Translations under genes and position numbers: made by a program | The notes under the pieces: generated by a model | Databases searched by the model: none | What the model was told of the DNA's origin: nothing | Seen by the model: the letters and a program-made list of their open reading frames with translations, nothing else | Shown here: piece by piece, positions 12,001 through 22,121 of the stretch | Layout: every line of letters begins with the position of its first letter | How positions within the stretch are numbered: the stretch's first letter is position 1 | From: Epiperipatus broadwayi | Lineage: Eukaryota; Onychophora; Udeonychophora; Euonychophora; Peripatidae | DNA length: 64,000 nucleotides | NCBI GenBank assembly: GCA_028023455.1 | Contig: JAQFVV010000042.1 | Location: forward strand, 8,575,922-8,639,921 | Direction of reading: 5' to 3'

Positions 12001-14990
12001 AATAAATGAATTAGAAAAAAAAGTGATATTTACAGATTAAATATTTGGAATGTGAATTTAAAAAGAATAAAAACTAATTAAATTGGTATTAGTAAGAATA
12101 AATTGTGACAAGATCAAGGCCATGTTTTAGTATCAAAAATTCTATTAAAAAGAATAAACAATAAAAATAATATATAATAATTATAAAATTAAAACGTGGG
12201 AAAATGCAAACATTTTATTGAAAAATATAGATCAACCTACAATAAACAGGAATGAAAGAAATTTTTTTTATTTTCAATCAAATATTTATACTTAATTAAA
12301 AATGTTGTAGAAAAATATATAAATACAAAGGGTGTTTTAAAAAAAGAAATAATTCCCTTAAAGAATATAAAATAGAAAAAAGGTTATTTCTTTTTTGTAT
12401 TTATTACGAATTTCATAATATTTTAAAATTAAAGTTTTTCTATACATTAATAACATATTATCCCCCCCCCCCCATTTTTCCAGGTAGAGTACTTTTATAC
12501 TGATATTTATGTTACTTACATCTTTAAAAAAACCCATAATAAATGATTGAAACATTGGGAGTGAAACTGATGGTTAACTATTCATGATGTTGTTTTTGAC
12601 TGAGATTAATAAATGAAAATTTAAAAGGAAAATGGTGATTTAAATATTATTTTAAATTACATGAACTGAAAAAAAAAAAAAAGTTATTAGTACGTAAGGT
12701 TTTTGAATCTAAATATTTAACAATTGAAAAAGAATTGAACCCTTTTTAAACATATTTCAATGAGGAAAAAAAAATAATTAAAAACTAATTTCTGAATTAG
12801 CAAAGGGTAAAAAAAGGAAATTGGTGTAGTATCTTTTCTATTAATGTGATTTTATTAGCTATAACTGTAAATTTTTTCGGCAGATCTATTAAATTAAAGG
12901 ATTACTTCATAATCAACAACTATCATATACTCATTTGGGCAAATGTTGCCTTCATAAAAATATCAAGACATATTTCAGTCTTGTGCAGAGTGGTTTAGCT
13001 CTTGGAGGATCTGCCTCATACATTCCATTGCTATCTATATATTATATATATTATAGGAAACTCTTTTATAGTTTCCAAATACAAAAATTAGAATTGAAAT
13101 TTTGAATACACATATAGAAATGATAATTAAGTCACAAATTTGAAATAATAACACATATTGTATTTTACAAATGCTATACATAATATGTTTGAATTATAAT
13201 GTTACATTTAAAATTTATAATATTAAATTAACTATATATTAGAACATTTATAAGAGTGTTAAAATTAAATTAAAGCTTTTTATCTCACTATATAAATAAA
13301 GTGCAAAAAATTTTTTGGAAAAGCTTGATTACAAAATCTTTTTCATTCAAAAATGAAGAAATTGGTTTCTATGCAAAAGTTTTTTGATAAATGTTTATGA
13401 TTGTAATTTGGTTTAGGGAACGTGATAAAAATCAACAACAGTATTTTATGATAAAAAGATCAAACCTAGAAAATATAATTTTATGAAGTATTAATCTACT
13501 GATGACATAGTTTTACTATATCAATCACATTTTACATTCTATAAAACTTGCCTTGAACAATAATAAAAGGTGAAACTTACTTTTAAAATGAAAATTATTT
13601 ATTTATTCTTGTTTGATCCATATTACATTAAAAATTATAATATTATTAGAAGATCAATTTTACAGTTTTTTTTTTTCAATACTTTTCTTCTTCCTCTTAT
13701 ATTGTCTGGTTAATAGTAAAAGGACACTGGGAAAAATTGATAGAAAATCAAAACTTATAAAAGAAAAAAATAAAAAGCTGTAAAAAATATGAAAATGTTC
13801 ATTGAAGATTAAAGCTATTGGTCTAGTATATATTCGAACTGAATATAGCTACTATAGATAGCAAATCTATACTAATTATAGGAAATATTAAGATAATCAA
13901 TACAAACACAAAGAAAAACAATTACAAGAATTTGTTTAAAATTACTTATTAAAATGATAATCATTATTTTTTTTAAAAATCCTTTTTTTACTTCCAAATT
14001 CAAATAAAAATAAAACTATGTAATCTATTAATACAAAAAAAAAAGCATAAAAGTTTAAATTAATAAATGAAATACATTTAATTTCAAATTATTAATTATT
14101 TACCATTGCATATTAGCATCTTTATTGAAAAACCCAAATATTTATATTTAGCCATGTTGAAGAAGGCTGTATTATATCTGGGTTTGATTTTAAGTTTCAC
14201 TGAACAAATTTACTATCTCTGCAAAACTCAAAAATCGTCATTGCACATTTTCTGTGCTATTTAATAAAAAAATTGGCAGATTAACATTAACAGAATCCAA
14301 AGTTGATCACGCTACTGTTTATATACATATATAAGTAAACAACACATTATGATGTCGTTTTCTGGTATCAGTATTCTAGAGATATTATAGGTATTATAAT
14401 GAGATGCTGGAAAAAAAAAATATTCCTGACAAATAAGGATTTTACTTTAGAACGAGTGAATTTTAATTAAAATAATTTTTATCAAGGATACGACCTTTAA
14501 CTTCTTCTTCAGGACACTGACACTGCCAATGAATACCAGTGATATATGTATAGAGATCAAAATCAGATCTTAAAAAAACAAACAAAAACAATACATAAAT
14601 ATATATACAAAACCGTATAACATATTACAATCTTTTCTTTGACGATACGAGTTTTTACTAATTGTTTTACAAATCAAATAGATCACAATTTGTTATACAA
14701 TGACATTCATAAATAAAAAAAAAGTGATATTAAATTTATTACACATACAAGGGTAAACAGTTTTTAAAGAGCTTACTATAGGACAAAGGCGATCTCTAAA
14801 AGTGCCTTATAGATGAATAATGAAAGAAAAGGCATTATACATAAGCCTGCCAATTAAATGACCAAATAATGAACATTTGACTGTTTTTCTATCCATGTTT
14901 ATTTACTAAGCTAAATATTCATTCATTGACCAGTAATAAATGGTTTAATCTTCAATTTATTCTCTTCCTATATAAGAAATAATACACGGG
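9041..14990. other. Extremely AT-rich non-coding DNA, no gene seen
   Basis: Nearly 6 kb of A and T runs, with a poly-C run at about 12,464-12,473. Short frames (for example 12,358-12,555 minus) have no recognisable content. A segment at 12,987-13,020 looks faintly like a tRNA A-box, but no B-box follows. Best read as intron or intergenic DNA. Confidence 0.5.
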
Positions 14991-15022
14991 TAAATGGTGA
15001 AGGAAGGTTTGGACATTACATT

Positions 15023-15181
15023 ATGGAAGATACAATCGAATTGAATAATATTAATAATGTTAAAAACTTTATAATTTATATAAAAAATGAAGGAGAAGCA
15101 ATACCAAGAATGGTGAATAGAAGATGGAGATTGCTAATAAGATTAAATAATGTGTGTGTGCTGAAAAATCAGATATATTAA
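15023..15181 (+). pseudogene. Small ORF upstream of PLE, possible N-terminal part
   Basis: An open frame of 52 codons starting at ATG 15,023 is rich in Asn, Ile and Arg (it includes EAIPRMVNRRWRLLIR), with composition like the PLE ORF pieces that follow. I do not recognise a domain. It may be a leader ORF or a broken N-terminus of the PLE, or chance in AT-rich DNA. Confidence 0.3.
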
Positions 15182-15384
15182 TCTTTAACTTGGATTAAAG
15201 TTTAACTAGAGAAAATCTCTAGTTTAATAAATGATTAGTAATAATCATTACATGTTTATCAAAAAGTTGATAACATAAAAGATGGGAGAGGAGTAAATTG
15301 ATGCTTGAAAATAAAAATGAAACAATTTGCTCTACATAAATACTCTTCATGTAATAAAGATATATATGAGAGATGATGACGTGG

Positions 15385-15426
15385 CCCAACTGATGAGTGC
15401 TGGTTCAGCACGAAATGCATCTTGGG
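15385..15426 (+). ncRNA. Hammerhead ribozyme of the Penelope-like element
   Basis: All elements of a type I hammerhead are visible. Stem I is CCCAA (15385-15389) with TTGGG (15422-15426). The core is CTGATGA (15390-15396). Stem II is GTGCTG (15397-15402) with CAGCAC (15406-15411), closed by a GTT loop. GAAA follows (15412-15415). Stem III is the self-complementary ATGCAT (15415-15420) with no loop, and cleavage is predicted after the C at 15421 (ATC triplet). A loopless palindromic stem III is typical of PLE and retrozyme hammerheads, which are thought to work as dimers. It lies just upstream of the PLE coding region. Self-cleavage has not been shown. Confidence 0.88.
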
Positions 15427-15499
15427 GGTTATTTGTCTTTTATTGTATCTTTATTTATATGAAATTATTTATGAAATAAAAAACAATGGAGAAATATGG

Positions 15500-16859
15500 A
15501 AGTTGTCTATCTATAAAAAAGATTAAGTAATGTTAAGAATAATATACGATTTAAGAAGGAATGTTCAAGCAATGATGTTATACCAAATTTTATTAAAATG
15601 AGAAAGTTAAGAAGGATTATGAAAGATAAAAGAGATGATAAGGAATATGGAAAGAAGATTATTAAAAGAATACATAAAAAATGGATACAAAAATTAAAAA
15701 ACAATTTATAAAGAAATAGAACAATTAGAAAGAAAATTGGTTACTAGAATTACTAAAAAAGAAGAAGGAATATTTGAACAATTGTATAATAGGAAGAAGG
15801 ATATGATAAATAATAGAACTAGAATAAGACATGAAAAGAAATTGAATAAAATAATAAAGGAAAGAGAAGAGGAGAAAAGTGAGAAAAAAGAAGGAAGAGA
15901 AGAAACAAGAAAAGAAAACAATATATGTAATGTGACAAAAGTAAAATTAGAAGAAAAAGAAATAAGAATAATAAATAAAAGAATAAAATATGTTCCATAT
16001 GGAAATAATTAAAGAAGGGATATAATGGAGAAAATCTTACACTGGATATATTATTATGAAAATAAGGATGTTTATAGTATAATTAATGAAGATGTTAAAA
16101 AATGGATTGAAAAGTTAAAGGAAGAAGTAAATAATATGGTATATAGAATTAAAAATGTAAAAAATAGAAAGGTAGAGAAAAAAGAAAGAATAAAGGTAAA
16201 TGATGTTATATAAATGAAAAAGAAATATGATAGAGAAATAATGTTTATAAAATCGGATGAAGGAGGTAAATTAGTTATGATATATAAAGATGATTATATA
16301 AAAAAGATGGAAAAAATGTTAGAAGAATAATTTTTTATAAAGATAAAAAAAGATGATACAGGGTGAATAATAAAAAAATATATACAATGATTAAAGTTTT
16401 ATATAACAAATGAATAGTAAATAGAAGAATATTAGAGAACTTAGTAAGGATTGTGAAGTGACAAAGATATATGGGGCACCAAAGATTTATAAAGAAGGTA
16501 TACCATTAAGACCAGTAATTATTGGAAAAGGATCATATTATGATAGTATCGAAATGGTTAGGGAAGATATTCAGAAAATATGTAAATAGAGAAAGTAAGA
16601 CATTTGTAAAGAATAATAAAGAATTAATAAAAGAAATTAAGACAAAAGTAAAGGAATATAATAAATATAGATTGACAATGGTAAAGATGGAAAGTAGTAT
16701 CCATGTATATGAATATTGATGTAGAAAAAGCAATTAATTTGCCAATTAATAAATATAAGGAAGATAGGGAAAGAGAAATACCTATAGAGATAGTAAAAAG
16801 TTTAATGGAAATATGTTGTAAAGACATAACTTTTGAGTTTAATGGAAGGTTTTATAAAC
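15500..16859 (+). pseudogene. Penelope-like element: N-terminal region and RT, 5' part
   Basis: Plus-strand frames carry the usual PLE order. A basic, coiled N-terminal region (15,737-16,012) ends in a segment like VKLEEKEIRIINKRIKYVP. It is followed by KSDEGGKLVMIYKDDYIKKM (16,245-16,310), YGAPKIYKEGIPLRPVI (about 16,470-16,520) and the fingers/palm lead-in ending FEFNGRFYK at about 16,858. Stops and at least three frameshifts break it. At 16,846-16,859 the RT frame is interrupted by the retrozyme array and resumes at 20,863. PLEs encode a telomerase-like RT joined to a GIY-YIG endonuclease. Confidence 0.85.
16846..16859. repeat. Left 14-bp target-site duplication of the retrozyme array
   Basis: AAGGTTTTATAAAC occurs here and again at 20,863-20,876, on either side of the ribozyme array. 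Both copies lie in the PLE reverse-transcriptase frame. One copy plus the flanks gives a continuous coding frame, so this is a true insertion duplication. Two or three bases at each edge are ambiguous because of microhomology. Confidence 0.9.
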
Positions 16860-16989
16860 CATTAAGTATCACATGATCACATTTCCTATACTAGCACATT
16901 AATTGTTGATAAACAGAGCAAAACTCTCCATACAGTATTGCCACCTGGCTTGTGCATAAAATCCCTATCTAATGCCTACTCATCCAATA

Positions 16990-17031
16990 TCCCCAGACTA
17001 GTTTCTGGCTTGTGGCCTTCGTCAGTGAGGA
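16990..17031 (-). ncRNA. Hammerhead ribozyme, array copy R1
   Basis: Minus-strand hammerhead. Stem I is TCCTCA with TGGGGA (six pairs, one G-U), the core is CTGACGA, stem II is GGC-CACAA-GCC with an A.A mismatch at its base, then GAAA, the palindromic stem III ACTAGT and a GTC cleavage triplet. This is the monomer with the 32-bp deletion, but the deletion lies outside the ribozyme. Confidence 0.85.
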
Positions 17032-17446
17032 GCTTTGGATCTGAGAGCACTGCATCTAGATCTTAGGATCTAATGCAACCCTCTAGCAACCACCTTTTAT
17101 CTCCACTTAACTACTAAACTATGAGAATGAAATTTGAAAACACAAAAAATATTTTCAATCTAAGCTCAATAGCCTAAATAGTCATATGGGTCTGAACTCA
17201 GTTCAGCAACCATACATTTTGGTGTCTTTGGCTCTTTTACAACCATAGCCACCACTATCATATTAGGCAGGATTGGTGTTAAACCATTAAGCATCACATG
17301 ATCACATTTCCTATACTAGCACATTAATTGTTGATAAACAGAGCAAAACTCTCCATACAGTATTGCCACCTGTGCTAAACAGAGTAATCAATGGATGCCA
17401 GAAGGCTTGTGCATAAAATCCCTATCTAATGCCTACTCATCCAATA

Positions 17447-17488
17447 TCCCCAGACTAGTTTCTGGCTTATGGCCTTCGTCAGTGAGGA
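17447..17488 (-). ncRNA. Hammerhead ribozyme, array copy R2
   Basis: Same fold as the neighbouring copies, on the minus strand. The stem II loop reads CATAA instead of CACAA, a change that leaves all pairs intact. Confidence 0.85.
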
Positions 17489-17902
17489 GCTTTGGATCTG
17501 AGAGCACTGCATCTAGATCTTAGGATCTAATGCAACCCTCTAGCAACCACTTTTTATCTCTACTTAACTACTAAACTATGAGAATGAAATTGAAAACACA
17601 AAAAATATTTTCAATCTAAGCTCAATAGCCTAAATAGTCATATGGGTCTGAACTCAGTTCAGCAACCATACATTTTGGTGTCTTTGGCTCTTTTACAACC
17701 ATAGCCACCACTATCCTATTAGGCAGGATTGGTGTTAAACCATTAAGCATCACATGATCACATTTCCTATACTAGCACATTAATTGTTGATAAACAGAGC
17801 AAAACTCTCCATACAGTATTGCCACCTGTGCTAAACAGAGTAATCAATGGATGCCAGAAGGCTTGTGCATAAAATCCCTATCTAATGCCTACTCATCCAA
17901 TA

Positions 17903-17944
17903 TCCCCAGACTAGTTTCTGGCTTATGGCCTTCGTCAGTGAGGA
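17903..17944 (-). ncRNA. Hammerhead ribozyme, array copy R3
   Basis: Identical in core and stems to copy R2, exactly 456 bp further on, including the CATAA loop variant. The shared variant suggests both descend from one rolling-circle-like template or were homogenised together. Confidence 0.85.
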
Positions 17945-18329
17945 GCTTTGGATCTGAGAGCACTGCATCTAGATCTTAGGATCTAATGCAACCCTCTAGC
18001 AACCACTTTTTATCTCTACTTAACTACTAAACTATGAGAATGAAATTGAAAACACAAAAAATATTTTCAATCTAAGCTCAATAGCCTAAATAGTCATATG
18101 GGTCTGAACTCAGTTCAGCAACCATACATTTTGGTGTCTTTGGCTCTTTTACAACCATAGCCACCACTATCCTATTAGGCAGGATTGGTGTTAAACCATT
18201 AAGCATCACATGATCACATTTCCTATACTAGGACATTAACTGTTGATAAACAGAACAAAACTCTCCATACAGTATTGCCACCTGTGCTAAACAGAGTAAT
18301 CAATGGATGCCAGAAGGCTTGTGCATAAA

Positions 18330-18342
18330 ATCCCAATAGTTT
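18330..18342. other. Head-to-head inversion junction of the retrozyme array
   Basis: Left of about 18,335 the monomer runs on the minus strand (...AAAATCCC). To the right the sequence switches abruptly to AATAGTTTAGTAG, which is plus-sense monomer starting from an unrelated internal point. There is no spacer and at most 1-2 bp of shared sequence. The two sense strands start at this point and run outward. Confidence 0.85.
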
Positions 18343-18426
18343 AGTAGTTAAGTAAAGATAAAAGGTGGTTGCTAGAGGGTGGCATTAGATCCTAAGATCT
18401 AGATGCAGTGCTCTCAGATCCAAAGC

Positions 18427-18468
18427 TCCTCACTGACGAAGGCCACAAGCCAGAAACTAGTCTGGGGA
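18427..18468 (+). ncRNA. Hammerhead ribozyme, array copy F1 (reference)
   Basis: Stem I: TCCTCA (18427-18432) with TGGGGA (18463-18468), five Watson-Crick pairs and one G-U. Core CTGACGA (18433-18439). Stem II GGC (18441-18443) with GCC (18449-18451), loop CACAA, and an A.A mismatch (18440/18452) where natural hammerheads usually have G-C. GAAA (18453-18456). Stem III is the self-complementary ACTAGT (18456-18461). The GTC triplet predicts cleavage after C 18462. The mismatch and the 3-bp stem III suggest weak activity as a monomer and better activity as a dimer. Confidence 0.87.
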
Positions 18469-18882
18469 TATTGGATGAGTAGGCATTAGATAGGGATTTT
18501 ATGCACAAGCCTTCTGGCATCCATTGATTACTCTGTTTAGCACAGGTGGCAATACTGTATGGAGAGTTTTGCTCTGTTTATCAACAATTAATGTGCTAGT
18601 ATAGGAAATGTGATCATGTGATGCTTAATGGTTTAACACCAATCCTGCCTAATAGGATAGTAGTGGCTATGGTTGTAAAAGAGCCAAAGACATCAAAATG
18701 TATGGTTGCTGAACTGAGTTCAGACCCATATGACTATTTAGGCTATTGAGCTTAGATTGAAAATATTTTTTGCGTTTTCAATTTCATTCTCATAGTTTAG
18801 TAGATAAGTAGAGATAAAAGGTGTTTGCTAGAGGGTTGCATTAGATAGTAAGATCTAGATGCAGTGCTCTCAGATCCAAAGC

Positions 18883-18924
18883 TCCTCACTGACGAAGGCC
18901 ACAAGCCAGAAACTAGTCTGGGGA
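18883..18924 (+). ncRNA. Hammerhead ribozyme, array copy F2
   Basis: Core, stems and GTC triplet match copy F1. Differences from F1 in this monomer lie outside the ribozyme (for example TTAGATAGTAAG upstream). Confidence 0.85.
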
Positions 18925-19338
18925 TATTGGATGAGTAGGCATTAGATAGGGATTTTATGCACAAGCCTTCTGGCATCCATTGATTACTCTGTTTAGCACA
19001 AGTGGCAATACTGTATGGAGAGTTTTGCTCTGTTTATCAACAATTAATGTGCTAGTATAGGAAATGTGATCATGTGATGCTTAATGGTTTAACACCAATG
19101 CTGCCTAATAGGATAGTGGTGGCTATGGTTGTAAAAGAGCCAAAGACACCAAAATGTATGGTTGCTGAACTGAGTTCAGACCCATATGACTATTTAGGCT
19201 ATTGAGCTTAGATTGAAAATATTTTTTGTGTTTTCAATTTCATTCTCATAGTTTAGTAGTTAAGTAGAGATAAAAGGTGGTTGCTAGAGGGTTGCATTAG
19301 ATCCTAAGATCTAGATGCAGTGCTCTCAGATCCAAAGC

Positions 19339-19380
19339 TCCTCACTGACGAAGGCCACAAGCCAGAAACTAGTCTGGGAA
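19339..19380 (+). ncRNA. Hammerhead ribozyme, array copy F3
   Basis: As copy F1, except that the 3' strand of stem I reads TGGGAA, which loses a G-C pair in stem I. Core and cleavage triplet are intact. Confidence 0.83.
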
Positions 19381-19794
19381 TATTGGATGAATAGGCATTA
19401 GATAGGGATTTTATGCACAAGCCTTCTGGCATCCATTGATTACTCTGTTTAGCACAGGTGGCAATACTGTATGGAGAGTTTTGCTCTGTTTATCAACAAT
19501 TAATGTGCTAGTATAGGAAATGTGATCATGTGATGCTTAATGGTTTAACACCAATCCTGCCTAATAGGATAGTGGTGGCTATGGTTGTAAAAGAGCCAAA
19601 GACACCAAAATGTATGGTTGCTGAACTGAGTTCAGACCCATATGACTATTTAGGCTATTGAGCTTAGATTGAAAACATTTTTTGTGTTTTCAATTTCATT
19701 CTCATAGTTTTGTAGTTAAGTAGAGATAAAAAGTGGTTGCTAGAGGGTTGCATTAGATCCTAAGATCTAGATGCAGTGCTCTCAGATCCAAAGC

Positions 19795-19836
19795 TCCTCA
19801 CTGACGAAGGCCACAAGCCAGAAACTAGTCTGGGGA
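19795..19836 (+). ncRNA. Hammerhead ribozyme, array copy F4
   Basis: Core, stems and GTC cleavage triplet match copy F1 throughout. Confidence 0.85.
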
Positions 19837-20250
19837 TATTGGATGAGTAGGCATTAGATAGGGATTTTATGCACAAGCCTTCTGGCATCCATTGATTACT
19901 CTGTTTAGCACAAGTGGCAATAATGTATGGAGAGTTTTGCTCTGTTTATCAACAATTAATGTGCTAGTATAGAAAATGTGATCATGTGATGCTTAATGGT
20001 TTAACACCAATCCTGCCTAATAGGATAGTGGTGGCTATGGTTGTAAAAGAGCCAAAGACACCAAAATGTATGGTTGCTGAACTGAGTTCAGACCCATATG
20101 ACTATTTAGGCTATTGAGCTTAGATTGAAAATATTTTTTGTGTTTTCAATTTCATTCTCATAGTTTAGTAGTTAAGTAGAGATAAAAGGTGGTTGCTAGA
20201 GGGTTGCATTAGATCCTAAGATCTAGATGCAGTGCTCTCAGATCCAAAGC

Positions 20251-20292
20251 TCCTCACTGACGAAGGCCACAAGCCAGAAACTAGTCTGGGGA
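20251..20292 (+). ncRNA. Hammerhead ribozyme, array copy F5
   Basis: Core, stems and GTC cleavage triplet match copy F1 throughout. Confidence 0.85.
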
Positions 20293-20706
20293 TATTGGAT
20301 GAGTAGGCATTAGATAGGGATTTTATGCACAAGTCTTCTGGCATCCATTGATTACTCTGTTTAGCACAGGTGGCAATACTGTATGGAGAGTTTTGCTCTG
20401 TTTATCAACAATTAATGTGCTAGTATAGGAAATGTGATCATGTGATGCTTAATGGTTTAACACCAATCCTGCCTAATAGGATAGTGGTGGCTATGGTTGT
20501 AAAAGAGCCAAAGACACCAAAATGTATGGTTGCTGAACTGAGTTCAGACCCATATGACTATTTAGGCTATTGAGCTTAGATTGAAAATATTTTTTGTGTT
20601 TTCAATTTCATTCTCATAGTTTAGTAGTTAAGTAGAGATAAAAGGTGGTTGCTAGAGGGTTGCATTAGATCCTAAGATCTAGATGCAGTGCTCTCAGATC
20701 CAAAGC

Positions 20707-20748
20707 TCCTCACTGACGAAGGCCACAAGCCAGAAACTAGTTTGGGAA
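20707..20748 (+). ncRNA. Hammerhead ribozyme, array copy F6, variant cleavage site
   Basis: The triplet is GTT instead of GTC (CTAGTTTGGGAA), and stem I carries the same GGGAA change as copy F3. GUU is a permitted but usually slower hammerhead cleavage site. The other core residues are unchanged. Confidence 0.8.
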
Positions 20749-20862
20749 TATTGGATGAATAGGCATTAGATAGGGATTTTATGCACAAGCCTTCTGGCAT
20801 CCATTGATTACTCTGTTTAGCACAGGTGGCAATACTGTATGGAGAGTTTTGCTCTGTTTATC

Positions 20863-20876
20863 AAGGTTTTATAAAC
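20863..20876. repeat. Right 14-bp target-site duplication of the retrozyme array
   Basis: Second copy of AAGGTTTTATAAAC, matching 16,846-16,859 exactly. From here the PLE RT frame continues without loss. Confidence 0.9.
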
Positions 20877-21470
20877 AGAAAAAAGGATTGTTAATAGGAG
20901 ATGCATTGAATGGGGTATTGAGTGAGATTTATATGCAGGATATGGAGAATCGAATGATAGAAGATGACAATGCACCAATATTAATTAAAAGATATGTGGA
21001 TGATTTTCTGTTAATATTTAAGAGGTGAAAGACAAATAAAAAGATTTATAGATAAAATAAATAAAATAGATAAGAAGATACATTTTACAACAGAATGGGA
21101 AAAAGATAATAGATTGGTATATCTATAATGATAAAGAAAGAATATAATGAGAAAAGATGTGAAGTAAAAACAGAAATGTATAGAAAAATGAGTATTACAA
21201 ATGCAGTGAATTGGGATTCTAATATGAATATAAAGCATAAGATTAGTGCTACAAGTTCTAAGGTATATAGAGCAAAATATTATTGTGATGAAGGAGAAGA
21301 GTATGATAAAGAAATAAATATAATAAAGAAAGATTTCAAGAAAAATGAATATCCAAAAGAGGTAATAAAAAAGAATATAAAAAAGATAGAACAGTTATAT
21401 ATAAAAGAGGGAAAGAAAGAGGGGAAAATAAAAAGAAAAGAAAGAATACATAGGAATAAAAGTTAATGAT
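20863..21470 (+). pseudogene. Penelope-like element: RT catalytic and thumb region
   Basis: The frame resumes with QKKGLLIGDALNGVLSEIYM, the PLE form of the RT G-x-P-x-G motif (here ...LLIGDALN), followed by the catalytic motif RYVDDFLLIF at about 20,990-21,020. A stop follows, and the next frame (21,128-21,466) holds NAVNWDSNMNIKHKISA and the downstream KKNEYPKEVI region. The sequence is AT-biased and Lys-rich, like the rest of this copy. With the stops it cannot make a complete RT. Confidence 0.88.
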
Positions 21471-21884
21471 AGTAGAATAGTAAGGAGAATTAATAATATT
21501 ATTAGAAAAATTAATAAAGAATTTAAAAGTGATATTAAATATAAAGTAGTAAATAAAAGGAAGAAAAATGTAATGGATATTTTAGATAATAAGCGTATAG
21601 GTGGTGAAAAGAAATATATAAATGGGGTTTATGAGATAGAATGTAGAAAATGTAAGGATAAAGGGGTTACAAATAAATATGTGGGTGAGACAAAAAATTC
21701 AATATATACTAGGTTAAAACAACATAAATATGATAGAGGATCACCAGTATATATACATTTTATGGAGACAGATCATAAACTAGAAAAAGAGAATATTAGA
21801 ATGATAAGTTATGCAAGTAGTAAAAGAGATAGAAAAATAAGGGAGGCAGTTTTAATAAAGAAGATAAACCCAAATATTAATTGA
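21470..21884 (+). pseudogene. Penelope-like element: GIY-YIG endonuclease
   Basis: The linker (RRINNIIRKINKEFKSDI region) leads into the endonuclease. GVYEIECRKCKDK contains the GVY half-motif and a Cys-x2-Cys pair. KYVGETKNSIYTRLKQHK supplies the YVG half-motif and the catalytic Arg of the helix. The domain ends with KIREAVLIKKINPNIN, where the Glu of REA is the metal-binding residue. The 103-codon frame at 21,573-21,884 is open. In PLEs this domain nicks the target DNA for reverse transcription. This part could still fold, but it is cut off from an intact RT. Confidence 0.9.
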
Positions 21885-22113
21885 AAGGGGGTTTAAAAAC
21901 TATCTAGTATAAAAAATAAATATAATAAAAAGTGAAAATTAATAATAAAAAATTAAATAAATAAGTGTAGTTTGTATAATAGATAATATAAGGAGCTGTA
22001 TATTAATATAACAAAAGGAAAAGGAAGTACGATGAGATAGAGAAAATGGTGGAGGGAAGAGAGTAAAAGTAGATAAGGTAAGAAATAAAAAATTAAAATA
22101 CATATAAAAATAA

Positions 22114-22121
22114 AAATAATT
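22114..22121. repeat. 8-bp target duplication, left (AAATAATT)
   Basis: AAATAATT precedes the GG of the left terminus and is repeated exactly after the right terminus at 24,314-24,321. Confidence 0.85.

Larger units (their letters stand above)
16860..18335 (-). mobile_element. Retrozyme array, left block: ~3.2 monomers, minus sense
   Basis: The 456-bp monomer is read on the minus strand. The marker ATTAAG(C/T)ATCAC starts at 16,861, 17,286, 17,742 and 18,198. The last two spacings are exactly 456 bp. The first is 425 because of a 32-bp deletion near 16,947 and a 1-bp insertion. Three complete hammerheads lie in this block. The fourth monomer is cut at the inversion junction (18,335) before its ribozyme. 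Monomers are nearly identical and have no protein-coding capacity. The block's sense strand points outward, to the left. Confidence 0.92.
18336..20862 (+). mobile_element. Retrozyme array, right block: ~5.5 monomers, plus sense
   Basis: The hammerhead core CTGACGA starts at 18,433, 18,889, 19,345, 19,801, 20,257 and 20,713, each step exactly 456 bp. Copies differ by scattered single substitutions. The block starts part-way through a monomer at the inversion junction and ends part-way through another (...CTCTGTTTATC), followed at once by the right target duplication. Neither end falls on the predicted ribozyme cleavage site, as expected if reverse transcription of a circular RNA started at an arbitrary point. 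Animal retrozymes are known as tandem non-coding repeats with hammerheads. This monomer is at or above the upper end of the sizes I know for that group. Confidence 0.92.

Noticed and set aside
12985-13025. tRNA A-box-like GTGGTTTAGCTCTTGGAGG
   Set aside because: No B-box or cloverleaf follows; not a tRNA or a supportable SINE.
15507-15921. Minus-strand hydrophobic frames that look like membrane proteins
   Set aside because: Antisense of the Lys/Glu-rich PLE N-terminal region; purine-rich codons read backwards give Phe/Leu/Ser.
16860-20862. CRISPR array or centromeric satellite as explanation of the tandem array
   Set aside because: Monomers are 456 bp with no spacers, contain ribozymes, are bounded by a target duplication and invert mid-array; a mobile retrozyme explains all of this.
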